A stretch of DNA of 64,000 nucleotides, taken from the NCBI RefSeq assembly GCF_023656565.1, contig NZ_JAMOKG010000005.1:88149-152148 (forward strand). Reading direction: 5' to 3'. A model generated the notes under the pieces. That model searched no databases and had not been told where the DNA came from. It saw only the letters and a list, made by a program, of their open reading frames with translations. The position numbers and the translations under genes were made by a program. The stretch comes from Flavobacterium tyrosinilyticum. Its GTDB lineage: Bacteria > Bacteroidota > Bacteroidia > Flavobacteriales > Flavobacteriaceae. Shown piece after piece: positions 8,329-18,624 of this stretch (position 1 is its first letter; each line of letters starts with the position of its first letter).

Positions 8329-9685
8329 AAGTAAGCTTGCCAGAAACTCTACTCTGCTGTTTGCCTTTATTTTAGGGCTTGTTCTTATTGGGTCTTTTTT
8401 GCTATTTAAAAGCCACAGAAAAGATTTGTATTATGAAAAGCTCGAAGACAATGCTTTGATTACTGCTTTTTTCTATTTTGAAAAAGATGAAATTAGAAAA
8501 ATGGACAGTGTTAGTTATGAAGAAATAGAAACGCAATTCAATAAAATTGCCAATCAGTCTATTAGAATTTACAATGCCAAAACAAAGAAATTGTATTTGC
8601 ACGATGATGTTCCGGTTGTTTTAAGCGATCGAAAGTTAAATGCCATTTCTAAAGACCGAATTCTACATTTTACAATAGACCAAAGGCAATTTAGCGGTTT
8701 ATATTACAAAGACAATCAAGGAGATTTTATTATTGTGGTTTCTGGAATTGACGATGTTGGAAACCAGCAGTTGGAAGTGCTTGGTATTGTATTTTTTACG
8801 CTCTATCTCGCAGGAATAGCGCTTAATTATCTTTTGGGAAGATTTTTGGCGAGACAAACCTTTCGGCCTTTTGCAGATGTTATTTCAAAAGTAAATACCA
8901 TTACAACCGAAAATCTCCACTCGAGACTTGAAATGCCTGCTGCAAACGGAAAAGATGAAATAAAAGAACTGATTACCACCTTTAATTATCTTTTAGAAAG
9001 ACTTGAAAATGGTGTTGCCATACAGAGAAACTTTCTTAAAAATGCGTCGCACGAACTAAAAACGCCTCTTACTTTTATTATTGGTGATATCGATGTTTCG
9101 TTACAGCAGCCTAGAACCGCTGAGCAATATGAAGAAGTTTTAAAATCACTTCGAAAAGATACTTTTCATTTGAAATCTACTTTAGACGGATTACTAATTT
9201 TGTCTGGTTTGGAACTTTCAGAACCCGATCAAATGGAAACTATTAGAATTGATGAAATTCTATGGAATATTCTAGAAAAGAAAAACATTGAATATCCCGA
9301 AGTAAAAGTTGTGCTTAATTTGGATTCCATTGCTAATAATGAAGATTTATTGTCTGTTAATGCCGACAAACATATGCTGTTTATTGCTTTGTATAATATT
9401 ATAGACAATGCGATTAAATTCTCTTTTCCTTCTCAGGTTAATGTTGTTGCGCAGGAACAACAAGGAAAACTTCTCTTAAAAATAATAGATCAAGGTTCTG
9501 GAATTGCCGAAAAAGATATTGAATCTATTTTCGATTTATTTTTTAGAAGTGATCGAACGAGACATATTCAAGGACAAGGATTAGGGCTTTTTATTACGAT
9601 GCAGATTCTTAAGCGTCATAACATCGCTTTAGCTGTCGATTCTAAACTTGAAAAAGGCACTGTTTTCTCTCTCCTATTTCCTTAG
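8318..9685 (+). CDS. sensor histidine kinase
   Basis: A 455-residue membrane kinase. Transmembrane segment 1 is near residues 12-30 and segment 2 near 153-173, with an extracytoplasmic sensor region of roughly 120 residues between them. A HAMP-like linker follows, then the H-box with His245 (ASHELKTPLTF), and a HATPase domain with N, G1 (DQGSGIAEKD) and G2 (GQGLGLFI) boxes. It pairs with the overlapping response regulator. The signal is unknown; the adjacent receptor and glycosidase suggest a nutrient. Confidence 0.92.
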   Translation: MNLKSKLARNSTLLFAFILGLVLIGSFLLFKSHRKDLYYEKLEDNALITAFFYFEKDEIRKMDSVSYEEIETQFNKIANQSIRIYNAKTKKLYLHDDVPVVLSDRKLNAISKDRILHFTIDQRQFSGLYYKDNQGDFIIVVSGIDDVGNQQLEVLGIVFFTLYLAGIALNYLLGRFLARQTFRPFADVISKVNTITTENLHSRLEMPAANGKDEIKELITTFNYLLERLENGVAIQRNFLKNASHELKTPLTFIIGDIDVSLQQPRTAEQYEEVLKSLRKDTFHLKSTLDGLLILSGLELSEPDQMETIRIDEILWNILEKKNIEYPEVKVVLNLDSIANNEDLLSVNADKHMLFIALYNIIDNAIKFSFPSQVNVVAQEQQGKLLLKIIDQGSGIAEKDIESIFDLFFRSDRTRHIQGQGLGLFITMQILKRHNIALAVDSKLEKGTVFSLLFP

Positions 9686-9985
9686 TTTTTTAAACAAAAA
9701 TTAAAGCTTTTTCATGGTTAGAAAAACTGATTTTTGCCATTTGGTAACATTTACATAATACTCTAATCTATCTCTAATCTTGTTTAAATCTATCTCTAAT
9801 GCCTTATTTTATGGCACATGAGACAAACTCCTTGATTTTAAAGCGCTAACCGTTTTTTCATCAAATAACGTCTTCATTATCTTAAATTAACAAAGAATTG
9901 TTTTTTGATTTTTCGTTAACATAAGCCTTAAATCGAATCAAAGGAAAGAGATTTTATTTGTCGTGGATAAAAACTAATAAATAAC
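9686..9985. other. 300-bp intergenic region before the TonB receptor
   Basis: AT-rich leader between the kinase stop and the receptor start. It contains the phased repeat array at 9761-9800 and an approximately 185-bp stretch from the array to the start codon. No ORF, tRNA or convincing TAnnTTTG box was found in it. Confidence 0.6.
9761..9800. promoter_or_regulatory. putative OmpR-type operator with 11-bp-phased repeats
   Basis: The heptamer CTCTAAT occurs at 9761, 9772 and 9794, with a degenerate fourth position at 9783. Spacings are therefore 11 and 22 bp. A perfect 14-bp direct repeat (9765-9778 and 9787-9800) is part of it. Direct repeats phased on one helical turn are typical of OmpR/PhoB-family winged-helix dimers, and the OmpR-type regulator is encoded just upstream. 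Binding is inferred. Confidence 0.6.
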
Positions 9986-12900
9986 ATGACAAAACTAAAA
10001 CTCTTTTTTTCGGCTTTAATGCTCCTTACCGCAGGAAGTATTTTTGCCCAGATTACAACTTCATCGTTGTCTGCAAAAGTCAATGATGGAACCGCTGCAG
10101 TTATAGGCGCAGAAGTTACTTTAACACATTTACCTACAAATGCAGTTTACAAAGCGACAACAGACAAACAAGGTCGCTTTAGCTTCGAAAACTTAAGTGC
10201 TGGCGGTCCTTACGAATTAGAAATAAAAAGTAATGACACTAAAGATTACTCCAATGCAAATATTTATCTAGCTCTTGGAGAAAATGATTTGCCAGCAATT
10301 GTAGTTGGAAAAGCGGATAATAATGTATTGGAAGAAGTAGTAATTACAAGTTCTAAACCTTCTTCTAAAAATAATGGTACAAATATTAATGAAAAACAAG
10401 TTAACGGACTTCCATTAATTAATAGAGGAATTCAAGATGTTACTAAACTTGTTCCTCAAAGTTCTAACAATTCTTTTGCAGGTACCAACTTTAGATACAA
10501 CAACGTTACAATTGACGGTTCTATTAATAATGATGCTATCGGATTTAGTCCGTCTTTAGGAGGACAATCTGGAACTTCTGGAATGCCAGGAAGCAGTACA
10601 CGTTCCAATTCTATCAGTTTAGATGCCATTCAAGACATTCAAGTTTATATTGCTCCTTATGATATTAAATTAGGAAACTTTTTAGGAGGAAGTGTAAATG
10701 CTGTGACAAGAAGCGGAACCAATAAAGTGAGCGGATCTATTTACAGCTACGGCAGAAGCGCAGCGATAACAGGACCAAATAATGCTGGTGATGGTTCAAA
10801 AATGCCGAGTTCTTTTGGAGATTATCAAGTAGGTTTTAGATTGGGATTGCCAATTGTTAAAGACAAATTGTTCTTCTTTACCAATATGGAATACGCAGAA
10901 AGAACAGATCCTGTTTTTTATAATGCAGGACAAACTGACGCTAACGGAAAATTGACTTCATTAGTTGATAACGCAACCGCAGAACAGATTTCTCAATTCG
11001 TAAAATCAAACTACGGATTTGATCCTGGAACTTATGGTTCTTATAATAATTTTTCTAAGAGCCAGAAATTCTTCAATAAGATTGACTGGAAAATCAATGA
11101 AAAAAACTCACTTTCTTTAAGAAACAATACCGTAATTTCTCAAGCTACAAACTTAGAGCGAGATGCTGCAAACTTTAGATTTGCAAACATGGATTTTACT
11201 CAAAAAAACCAAGCGATTAGTACTGTTTTAGAATTAAAGACTCACTTTAATAGTCAATGGTCAAACTCCTTTATTGCAAGTTACTCGGCTATAAAAGATT
11301 ATCGTGATCCAAAATCTAATAATATCATGTTTCCTCAAACAGAAATTGGATACAACGGAGGAACTATTTTCTTAGGAAACGATCGTGAAGCAACTGTTTT
11401 CAATATGAAACAAAATACTGCTGAGATTACAGATAACCTTACTTATAAAACAGGAAATCATACTTTACTATTTGGTACTCACAATGAGTTTTACGACATT
11501 AACTATGGTTTCGTAAATGCACTTAACGGAAGAGTTTCATACAAATCTCTAACAGATTTCTATAATAAGCTTCCTACTCGTGTTCGTGGAACTTATCCGT
11601 TTGATGGTTCTACAAGAGATGAAATTTTTAATAATCCGTATGCTAAATTTAAAATAAACCTTTACAGCGCTTACGTTCAAGATGAAATTAGAATTGGAGA
11701 TAAATTAAAAGTTGTTCCAGGTATTCGTATCGATTATACCGATTTACCAAACAAACCAAAATTAAGCCAGCAAGTACAAAACTCTCCTGAAGATCCAAAC
11801 TACGGAACAACCTATACTTACACTCCGTTAAATCAAATTAAAAATAACTTCTTTAGTACAGCTTTAGTTTCACCAAGAGTTGGATTTACTTATAATGTCG
11901 ATGAAGACAAAACATTTGTTATTAGAGGTGGTTCTGGAGTATTTACAGGAAGAATTCCGTTTGCTTGGTTAGGATATGCCTACTACAATGATGGTGTTGG
12001 ATACGGAAGTTATGACAAAAACAATTTAACTGCTGCTCAAGTTGCTGCTGCTGGAGATCCTTTGGCAACAGGCGGACTTAACGGTTACCACGATGCTACG
12101 CCGAAAGTACAAGCCGATTTAGTGGACAATAAATTTAAAATGCCTGCGGTTTTAAGAAACTCTTTGGCTTTTGACAAAACAGTTGACGGTTACAAATTTA
12201 CGCTTGAAGGTATGTACACAAAAGTAATTCGTGACCTAGAATTCCAACAAGTAAATAAAACAGATAATCCTACTTATTTCTCTTACGACACTAAACACGA
12301 AATGCCAATTTATGCTGCAAACATAAACTCAGCTTTTTCTAATGCGTATTTGTTATCAAACACAAATAAAGGATACCGTTACAGTATTACTGAAATGATT
12401 TCTAAAACTTACGATTTTGGCTTCAACTTTATGGTAGCTTATACTTACGGAGATTCTAGAGACATAACAAACGGAATTCGTAACTCTATGGAAAGTAACT
12501 TCCAGATGAACCAATCATTAACTCCAAATAACCCTCAATTGGCAACTTCTAACTTTAATATTAAGCACAGAATTGTTTCTAATGTTGGCTACGGTGTAAA
12601 AGTTGCTCCAAACAATACATTATCTGCTAACGTGTATTTCAATGCACAATCTGGAAATCCGTTTTCTTGGGGATTTGTTAACTCAACAATTGCTGGAACA
12701 GGACAAGCGGCAGGTTTAGCTTATATCTTTAAAGATGCAACAGAAGCAGCAAAATATATTGGAGTGAATGCTGCAGGAGTTCCTTCGGCAACTGCAGCAC
12801 AACAAGTAGCAGATTACGAAGCTTTTATTAATGGAAATGATTATCTAAAAAGCCGTAGAGGAACATTCACTCAAAGAAATGGAGATACTACACCTTGGAA

Positions 12901-13201
12901 CATTCAAGCCGATTTAAAATTAATGGATGAAATTCAGGTTACTAAAGTTGGTACATTCCAAATCTCATTCAGTATGGCCAATATCGGAAACCTTATCAAC
13001 AAAGATTGGGGAAGAAGCTATTTTGTTCCTAACACTTATAATTCAACAGCAAGTCTTGGTTTGACCAAATCAGGAAACTTAGGAGGAGTTGCAACAGGCG
13101 ATCCAACTTACACGTTCCAAAAACCAACTTCTTCACCATATACTGTAGATCAATTAGCTTCAAGATTCCAAGGGCAGCTTGGCTTGAGATACTCGTTCTA
13201 A
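9986..13201 (+). CDS. Oar-like TonB-dependent receptor with carboxypeptidase-regulatory domain
   Basis: A 1071-residue outer membrane receptor. The signal peptide is residues 1-21 (SIFAQ cleavage region). A beta-sandwich carboxypeptidase-regulatory-like domain follows at about 25-110, then a plug domain from about 115 (VVITSSK, then VTIDGS and SLDAIQDIQV). A long beta-barrel ends in aromatic Phe (LGLRYSF), as expected for BAM targeting. Members without a SusD partner, as here, are often called Oar-like; the ligand is unknown. Phased repeats upstream suggest control by the 7636/8318 two-component pair. The downstream GH3 enzyme hints at glycan use. Confidence 0.9.
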   Translation: MTKLKLFFSALMLLTAGSIFAQITTSSLSAKVNDGTAAVIGAEVTLTHLPTNAVYKATTDKQGRFSFENLSAGGPYELEIKSNDTKDYSNANIYLALGENDLPAIVVGKADNNVLEEVVITSSKPSSKNNGTNINEKQVNGLPLINRGIQDVTKLVPQSSNNSFAGTNFRYNNVTIDGSINNDAIGFSPSLGGQSGTSGMPGSSTRSNSISLDAIQDIQVYIAPYDIKLGNFLGGSVNAVTRSGTNKVSGSIYSYGRSAAITGPNNAGDGSKMPSSFGDYQVGFRLGLPIVKDKLFFFTNMEYAERTDPVFYNAGQTDANGKLTSLVDNATAEQISQFVKSNYGFDPGTYGSYNNFSKSQKFFNKIDWKINEKNSLSLRNNTVISQATNLERDAANFRFANMDFTQKNQAISTVLELKTHFNSQWSNSFIASYSAIKDYRDPKSNNIMFPQTEIGYNGGTIFLGNDREATVFNMKQNTAEITDNLTYKTGNHTLLFGTHNEFYDINYGFVNALNGRVSYKSLTDFYNKLPTRVRGTYPFDGSTRDEIFNNPYAKFKINLYSAYVQDEIRIGDKLKVVPGIRIDYTDLPNKPKLSQQVQNSPEDPNYGTTYTYTPLNQIKNNFFSTALVSPRVGFTYNVDEDKTFVIRGGSGVFTGRIPFAWLGYAYYNDGVGYGSYDKNNLTAAQVAAAGDPLATGGLNGYHDATPKVQADLVDNKFKMPAVLRNSLAFDKTVDGYKFTLEGMYTKVIRDLEFQQVNKTDNPTYFSYDTKHEMPIYAANINSAFSNAYLLSNTNKGYRYSITEMISKTYDFGFNFMVAYTYGDSRDITNGIRNSMESNFQMNQSLTPNNPQLATSNFNIKHRIVSNVGYGVKVAPNNTLSANVYFNAQSGNPFSWGFVNSTIAGTGQAAGLAYIFKDATEAAKYIGVNAAGVPSATAAQQVADYEAFINGNDYLKSRRGTFTQRNGDTTPWNIQADLKLMDEIQVTKVGTFQISFSMANIGNLINKDWGRSYFVPNTYNSTASLGLTKSGNLGGVATGDPTYTFQKPTSSPYTVDQLASRFQGQLGLRYSF

Positions 13202-13227
13202 AAATTGTGTTTTTTTTATTTTTGATT

Positions 13228-13270
13228 ATCTCCCCGTTTCTACTTTAGGAAACTGGGAGATTTTCCTTTT
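13228..13270 (+). terminator. terminator after the TonB receptor
   Basis: A 13-bp stem with one mismatch (arms 13228-13240 and 13249-13261), GC-rich at the core, followed by TTTTCCTTTTT. Confidence 0.85.
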
Positions 13271-13463
13271 TATAATCGGATCTAATTTTCAAAAAAATAG
13301 CATTATCCAACATTTTTGAAAAAGTCTGTGAAACTTATTTTGACTTTTCTGCTTCCTTCTAAAATAGAATTAAGTATATTTATTTAAGACTAACTAAACC
13401 AAACTGTTATTGCTGTTTTTTAATTTAACAGTATATAAAAATAAATCAAACCAACCCAAACCT

Positions 13464-16076
13464 ATGAAAAGAAAATCCATAGTTATTGCGTTACATTTTT
13501 TTGCTTTAGCCACCTTTGCGCAAGAAAATTTTCCGTACAAAAACCCTAATTTACCAACCGAACAGCGTGTTAATGACTTGGTATCGAGAATGTCATTAGA
13601 AGAGAAAATCAATCAATTAATGGATTCTGCTCCCGCAATTGATCGCTTGGGAGTTCCTGAATACAATTGGTGGAACGAATCGCTACACGGAGTTGCGCGT
13701 GCAGGATATGCTACTGTTTTTCCGCAATCCATTTCAATTGCTTCTTCTTGGGATCGCCAACTGGTATTGGATGTTGCCAATGTAATTTCTGATGAAGCTC
13801 GTGCCAAACATCATGAATATTTAAGGAGAGGACAGCACGGCATCTATCAAGGATTGACATTTTGGTCACCCAATATCAATATTTTTCGTGATCCTCGCTG
13901 GGGTCGCGGACATGAAACGTATGGCGAAGATCCGTTTCTTACGGGGCAATTAGGACTCAATTATGTAAAAGGACTTCAAGGCACCAATGACAAATACTTA
14001 AAAGTTGTTGCAACCGCCAAACATTATGCAGTTCATTCTGGTCCAGAACCGTCCCGCCATTATTTTGATGCTAATACCAGCGATGTTGATTTATATGAAA
14101 CCTATCTTCCTGCTTTTAGAACTTTAGTCAAAGAAGGACATGTTTACTCGGTCATGGGTGCTTACAATCGTTTTAGAGGGGAATCAGCAAGTGCGAGTCC
14201 GTTTCTTTTTAATATTCTTCGAAATGTATGGGGATTTAATGGCTATATTGTATCTGACTGTGGCGCAGTGACTGATATCTGGCAATATCATAAAATAACC
14301 AAAGATGCCGCAAGTGCTTCTGCATTAGCCGTTAAAAATGGTTTGGATTTGGAATGCGGAAGTAGTTTTCAATCTCTAAAAGAAGCTGTAGATCGAAAAT
14401 TAATTACTGAAGCCGATATTGAAACCGCTGTAAAACGTTTATTTACGGCAAGATTTAAACTAGGAATGTTTGATCCAGACGACATGGTTCCTTATGCACA
14501 AATTCCTTATTCTGATAACAATAATCCGGCACACGATTATCTTGCTCGAACAGCTTCGCAGAAAAGTATTGTTCTTTTGAAAAACCAAAATAATACACTG
14601 CCACTTTCTAAAAATATTAAAACCGTTGCTGTAATTGGTCCAAACGCTAATGATGTTCAATCCTTGTTGGGGAATTACAACGGTTTTCCAAGCAATCCCA
14701 TTACTGTTTTAAAGGGAATTCAAAATAAATTGGAACCCAATGCAAAAGTTTTATATGCAAGAGGAACCGATTTAGCCAAAGGAGTTCCTGCTATGAAAAT
14801 TATCCCATCCATTTATTTTCAAAATGAAAACGGAACACAAGGCTTAATTGGAGAATATTATGATAATCGGGAATGGAATGGAAAACCTCTTTTTACTCGC
14901 GTAGATGACAATGTAGATTTTCATTGGGATATTAATACGCCAGATTCCCGTTTGAAAATGGGCAATTATAGCGTAAAATGGACCGGTTATCTTACAGTAT
15001 CTAAATCGGGAACTTATAACATTTCGGAATGGTCGAAACCATATATGACGGTTCAAATTGAAGGCGGAGAAACATCAGGCGGTAAAAACACGCATCATCC
15101 ACGTTTTCGTACTCAGAAGATTGATTTAGCAGCAGGAAAGAAATATAAAATAGAAATTAAATACCAAAATTATTATGGTGATGCTATTGCGCAACTATTA
15201 TGGGCAGAACCGCAAGAAAATTTAGTTCAAGAAGCGGTACAAACTGCGAATCAAGCCGATGTTGTAATTCTAGTTTTGGGATTAAATGAACGCTTAGAAG
15301 GCGAAGAAATGAAAGTAGAAGCTGACGGTTTCAATGGCGGTGATCGAACAAGTCTGAATCTTCCCGCCAATCAGGAAGAACTTATGAAAGCCGTTAAAGC
15401 TACAGGAAAACCTGTAATATTGGTTTTAATCAACGGAAGTGCGCTTTCTATTAATTGGGCAAATGATAATCTGCCAGCAATTTTAACAGCAGGATATCCG
15501 GGACAGCAAGGTGGAAATGCTATAGCAGATGTTTTGTTTGGAGATTATAATCCAGCAGGAAGACTCCCTGTTACGTATTATAAATCTGTAGATCAGCTTC
15601 CTGCATTTGATAATTATGACATGGAAGGCCGAACCTACCGTTATTTTCATAAAACACCTTTGTATCCTTTCGGATTTGGTTTGAGCTACACCCATTTCAA
15701 ATATTCTAATCTACAGCTTCCAAAAAATTTAAACTCTGAAACCGATTTTAAAGTTTCTGTTGATATAACCAATACAGGAGATCGTGACGGAGATGAAGTA
15801 GCCGAATTGTATATCAAAGATGAAAAAGCTTCTACTCCTCGCCCAATCTTTCAACTAGAAGGTTTTGAGCGACTTCATCTTAAAAAAGGCGAAACAAAGA
15901 CGGTTACTTTTACTATTACGCCAAGACAGCTTTCTATGATCGACAAGAAAAAACAACTCGTTGTAGAACCAGGCTGGTTTACTATTTTTGTTGGCGGAAA
16001 ACAGCCTGACGGTTCTACTGACATTCAAACTGGAAGAATCAAATTTACAGGCAAGACTATTGTATTAAAAAAATAA
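13464..16076 (+). CDS. periplasmic GH3 beta-glycosidase with PA14 insert
   Basis: A family 3 glycoside hydrolase of 870 residues when started at the ATG at 13464, which gives a signal peptide (MKRKSIVIALHFFALATFAQ). The longer frame adds 18 residues that would mask it. The N-terminal catalytic domain has the nucleophile Asp265 in YIVSDCGAV and the substrate motif NESLHGVARAG. A PA14 carbohydrate-binding insert (GEYYDNREWNG onward) interrupts the second domain, and a C-terminal fibronectin III-like domain follows. The SDCGAV signature is common in beta-xylosidase/beta-glucosidase enzymes of Bacteroidota. Substrate is not determinable here. Confidence 0.92.
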   Translation: MKRKSIVIALHFFALATFAQENFPYKNPNLPTEQRVNDLVSRMSLEEKINQLMDSAPAIDRLGVPEYNWWNESLHGVARAGYATVFPQSISIASSWDRQLVLDVANVISDEARAKHHEYLRRGQHGIYQGLTFWSPNINIFRDPRWGRGHETYGEDPFLTGQLGLNYVKGLQGTNDKYLKVVATAKHYAVHSGPEPSRHYFDANTSDVDLYETYLPAFRTLVKEGHVYSVMGAYNRFRGESASASPFLFNILRNVWGFNGYIVSDCGAVTDIWQYHKITKDAASASALAVKNGLDLECGSSFQSLKEAVDRKLITEADIETAVKRLFTARFKLGMFDPDDMVPYAQIPYSDNNNPAHDYLARTASQKSIVLLKNQNNTLPLSKNIKTVAVIGPNANDVQSLLGNYNGFPSNPITVLKGIQNKLEPNAKVLYARGTDLAKGVPAMKIIPSIYFQNENGTQGLIGEYYDNREWNGKPLFTRVDDNVDFHWDINTPDSRLKMGNYSVKWTGYLTVSKSGTYNISEWSKPYMTVQIEGGETSGGKNTHHPRFRTQKIDLAAGKKYKIEIKYQNYYGDAIAQLLWAEPQENLVQEAVQTANQADVVILVLGLNERLEGEEMKVEADGFNGGDRTSLNLPANQEELMKAVKATGKPVILVLINGSALSINWANDNLPAILTAGYPGQQGGNAIADVLFGDYNPAGRLPVTYYKSVDQLPAFDNYDMEGRTYRYFHKTPLYPFGFGLSYTHFKYSNLQLPKNLNSETDFKVSVDITNTGDRDGDEVAELYIKDEKASTPRPIFQLEGFERLHLKKGETKTVTFTITPRQLSMIDKKKQLVVEPGWFTIFVGGKQPDGSTDIQTGRIKFTGKTIVLKK

Positions 16077-16104
16077 TCTTAGTCTAAATGATAGCATACT
16101 GCGC

Positions 16105-16146
16105 AAAAAAAACGAGCTTCAAAAGAATTGAAGCTCGTTTTTTTTA
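16105..16146. terminator. bidirectional terminator between GH3 and MscS genes
   Basis: A 12-bp perfect stem (16111-16122 with 16128-16139) and AAGAA loop, flanked by an A-run on the left and a T-run on the right. It can therefore terminate both convergent transcripts. Confidence 0.9.
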
Positions 16147-17931
16147 TCAAAATATGGTTTCGTTTGCATTAGGATCAAAACTTCCTTTATCTGGATATTT
16201 AATGCTATCCTTTAATTCCTCTACTCGTTTTGGATCAAACTTAGGCAATTGCAATTCGTTATTTTCTTTCCACTTTTTAACGGTTTCAGAGATTTCATCT
16301 GCTTTTTCTTTAGAAAATGGAGTATCACGCGCCATATATAATGTTTGTGACGGATAAGCTAAAGAAGTACCGCTTTTTTCTATAATATCCATCATTCGCA
16401 ATAAAAGATCTTCCTGAACCTCTTGTGATGTCTCCACATTTATAGCTTCAATATAAGCCGTAATTTCAACTTTTAAAGCATCGACTGTAATTCCGGTAAA
16501 ACGAACTATTGGTGGCGTATTTAAAACCGCTGGATGTGCGTAAAGCAAAGATCTTAATTCAACAAGCAGATAGCGCATCTGGTCTGGAGTCGTTTCCATT
16601 CTAAAACCAAAAATCGGATTAAATATAAAACGGTCGCGATGTGCATAATTTTCGATTTTACTAGCCGACAGTTGCCCATTTGGGATTGTTACAATAGTAC
16701 GAGCTGCAGTACGAAGTGTAGTAGAACGCATTCCGATTGCTTCTACAGTTCCTTTTATATCGTCAACTCGGCAATAATCACCAACTCGCAATGGCTGATC
16801 GGCAATAAGGCTAACACTACCTACAAAATTTTCTATTGTTTTTTGCGCTCCTAAAGCTAATGCGATCCCCCCAATACCCAGTGCAGCAAGTCCGGCTGTA
16901 ACATCGACTCCAATAATTCCTAAGATTGCAATAATTCCGATTACCACAATTGCAGCTTTCATGGTACGGCTTAAAAACAATACCGCAGATACCGCAGAAG
17001 CTCTACCGCTACTGTTCATTCTGCTTCTGGTATACATACTCACAAAGTCGGTCATTCTCCAAAGTAGTATTAGAAAAGCTAAAATCCCGATTGTAATTAT
17101 GATAATGCTAAACCGCTGGCGGACTATTATCGAAATTCCCATTCGTTGTGTTGATGCGATGAATAAAATCACCGTAAGATACATTTGAACTGGAAGCGTA
17201 AAGGCATCTATAATCGCAGTTCCTTTTTCACTATCTGCTTTTTTCCATATCTTTTGAATCAGAAAAATGAGTACGAAAATAAGAAGTCTCGACAATAAAT
17301 AAGTAACCACTGCCATTACCACCACTACTCCCCAGTGACCAATTGGAACATTTCCTAATTTTCTATCTTTCAAAAACTTGGGTAAAACTCTATCTAAAAA
17401 AGTTTTTTCTCCGCTAATATCTGCTGCAAGAATTGCTTCTATGGTCTCAGCAGAAAAAAGCCATAAAGCGGGCTCACTATCATCTGCCTGATTTTCTAAG
17501 TAAAGCGGTATATTTATTTTATCTGTAGATATGTTTCCAACCAAATCTATGCCCGTTGTCAAATTATCGTCTAGACGTCCTAATTCTTTATTGCTTAGAA
17601 TTGATGATGGCGAGAAATTACCTCCCTGATCCAGCAGCTGCTGAAAAGTTTTGGCTATTTGTATTCTTTCGGCTGTTTTACGATAAGAACGTTTACTTAA
17701 CACAAGATACTGGCTCGCACGAAGATAATTCTGATCGCCGATTGCTTTTATGAATCCGTTGACCGTTCCTTGAGGGGTTCTTCTTCCTAAAGAATCGTCA
17801 GGAGTTTTTACAGGTTCTTCAGTCGTAGTTTTTGTTCCGCCTAAAAGCTGTGCTTCTAGTTTACAAGGAGTTATTGTTAAGACTGAAATCAACAGTAAAA
17901 AATGAAATAAACGTTTAGTACCTAAAATCAT
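16147..17931 (-). CDS. mechanosensitive ion channel, MscS family
   Basis: A 594-residue MscS-type channel. It has a signal peptide or N-terminal hydrophobic segment, a periplasmic region, several transmembrane helices (about residues 205-230, 245-265, 275-295, 325-345) and the Gly/Ala-rich pore helix (GLAALGIGGIALALGAQKTIENFVG). A beta domain (GDYCRVDDIKGTVEAIGMRST) and a C-terminal cytoplasmic domain follow. It releases osmolytes on hypo-osmotic shock. It lies about 75 bp downstream of the ACT protein on the same strand and may share its attenuated transcript. Confidence 0.92.
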   Translation of the reverse strand: MILGTKRLFHFLLLISVLTITPCKLEAQLLGGTKTTTEEPVKTPDDSLGRRTPQGTVNGFIKAIGDQNYLRASQYLVLSKRSYRKTAERIQIAKTFQQLLDQGGNFSPSSILSNKELGRLDDNLTTGIDLVGNISTDKINIPLYLENQADDSEPALWLFSAETIEAILAADISGEKTFLDRVLPKFLKDRKLGNVPIGHWGVVVVMAVVTYLLSRLLIFVLIFLIQKIWKKADSEKGTAIIDAFTLPVQMYLTVILFIASTQRMGISIIVRQRFSIIIITIGILAFLILLWRMTDFVSMYTRSRMNSSGRASAVSAVLFLSRTMKAAIVVIGIIAILGIIGVDVTAGLAALGIGGIALALGAQKTIENFVGSVSLIADQPLRVGDYCRVDDIKGTVEAIGMRSTTLRTAARTIVTIPNGQLSASKIENYAHRDRFIFNPIFGFRMETTPDQMRYLLVELRSLLYAHPAVLNTPPIVRFTGITVDALKVEITAYIEAINVETSQEVQEDLLLRMMDIIEKSGTSLAYPSQTLYMARDTPFSKEKADEISETVKKWKENNELQLPKFDPKRVEELKDSIKYPDKGSFDPNANETIF

Positions 17932-18007
17932 ATTTTTTAGCTTTAGTAACTTAGACTATTAAAAATAAGAAATATAGCAGAAAAACAACTTGTTTAAGTT
18001 GCTTTTT

Positions 18008-18514
18008 TTAAATTTCCACATAAAAACCTTCACTAGATTTCATAAGTGCTATTCTAGAACTCATTACAAATTCAATTAATCCAAATCCTTTTAATTTTTC
18101 AGTCAATTGCTTCATTTCTTCATCTCTTCCAACAGTTTGAAGTATAACATACTCTCTTTCAATTTCAGAAACTTTGAGATCGTTTTCACGAAGCAAACTT
18201 TCCATATTCGCATTCGTCATCAATACTTCTGTTGCCATTTTAAACAATACCATCTGTTTAGAAACAATTTCATCATTTGAAGAATAATAACATTTAAAAA
18301 CTTCTATAATCTTCTCTATCTGTGCCGCTAAATTTATAACTGTATCTAAACTTCCATTTACTACAATGGTGTGTCTGTACATATGCTCTATTTCGCAAAT
18401 AGATATATTAAGACTCAAAATCTGTATTTGTTTTCTTAAAAATAGGCTAGATAATTTAGTGATTAATCGTATCTGATCTTCAGAGTAGATCGTTAGAGTA
18501 AATTCGTTTTTCAT
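18008..18514 (-). CDS. orphan IlvN/IlvH-like ACT-domain protein
   Basis: A 168-residue protein matching the acetolactate synthase small-subunit layout. It has an N-terminal ACT domain (FTLTIYSEDQIRLITKLSSLF, about residues 4-80) and a C-terminal small-subunit domain starting around residue 85 (ALFKMATEV-type motif). No acetolactate synthase catalytic subunit, ilvC or ilvD lies nearby, which is odd. It is preceded by two consecutive Ile-rich leader peptide/terminator units, so its expression probably follows isoleucyl-tRNA charging. It could modulate a distant acetohydroxyacid synthase or be a displaced paralogue. Confidence 0.7.
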   Translation of the reverse strand: MKNEFTLTIYSEDQIRLITKLSSLFLRKQIQILSLNISICEIEHMYRHTIVVNGSLDTVINLAAQIEKIIEVFKCYYSSNDEIVSKQMVLFKMATEVLMTNANMESLLRENDLKVSEIEREYVILQTVGRDEEMKQLTEKLKGFGLIEFVMSSRIALMKSSEGFYVEI

Positions 18515-18562
18515 TTTAAATTTTTATTTGTACTTCTTTTTTTGAATGGGTTACTGAGAAAT

Positions 18563-18597
18563 AAAAAAGCCTTTCACATTTGACTGAGAAAGGCTTT
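18563..18597 (-). terminator. attenuator terminator 2, proximal to the ACT gene
   Basis: Ten-bp stem (18566-18575 with 18588-18597, 12-nt loop). On the minus strand it runs into a T-run. It lies between the stop of the second Ile-rich leader peptide (18625) and the ACT gene start (18514). Confidence 0.8.
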
Positions 18598-18624
18598 ATG
18601 AATAGACAATAGAATCCTAACTCG

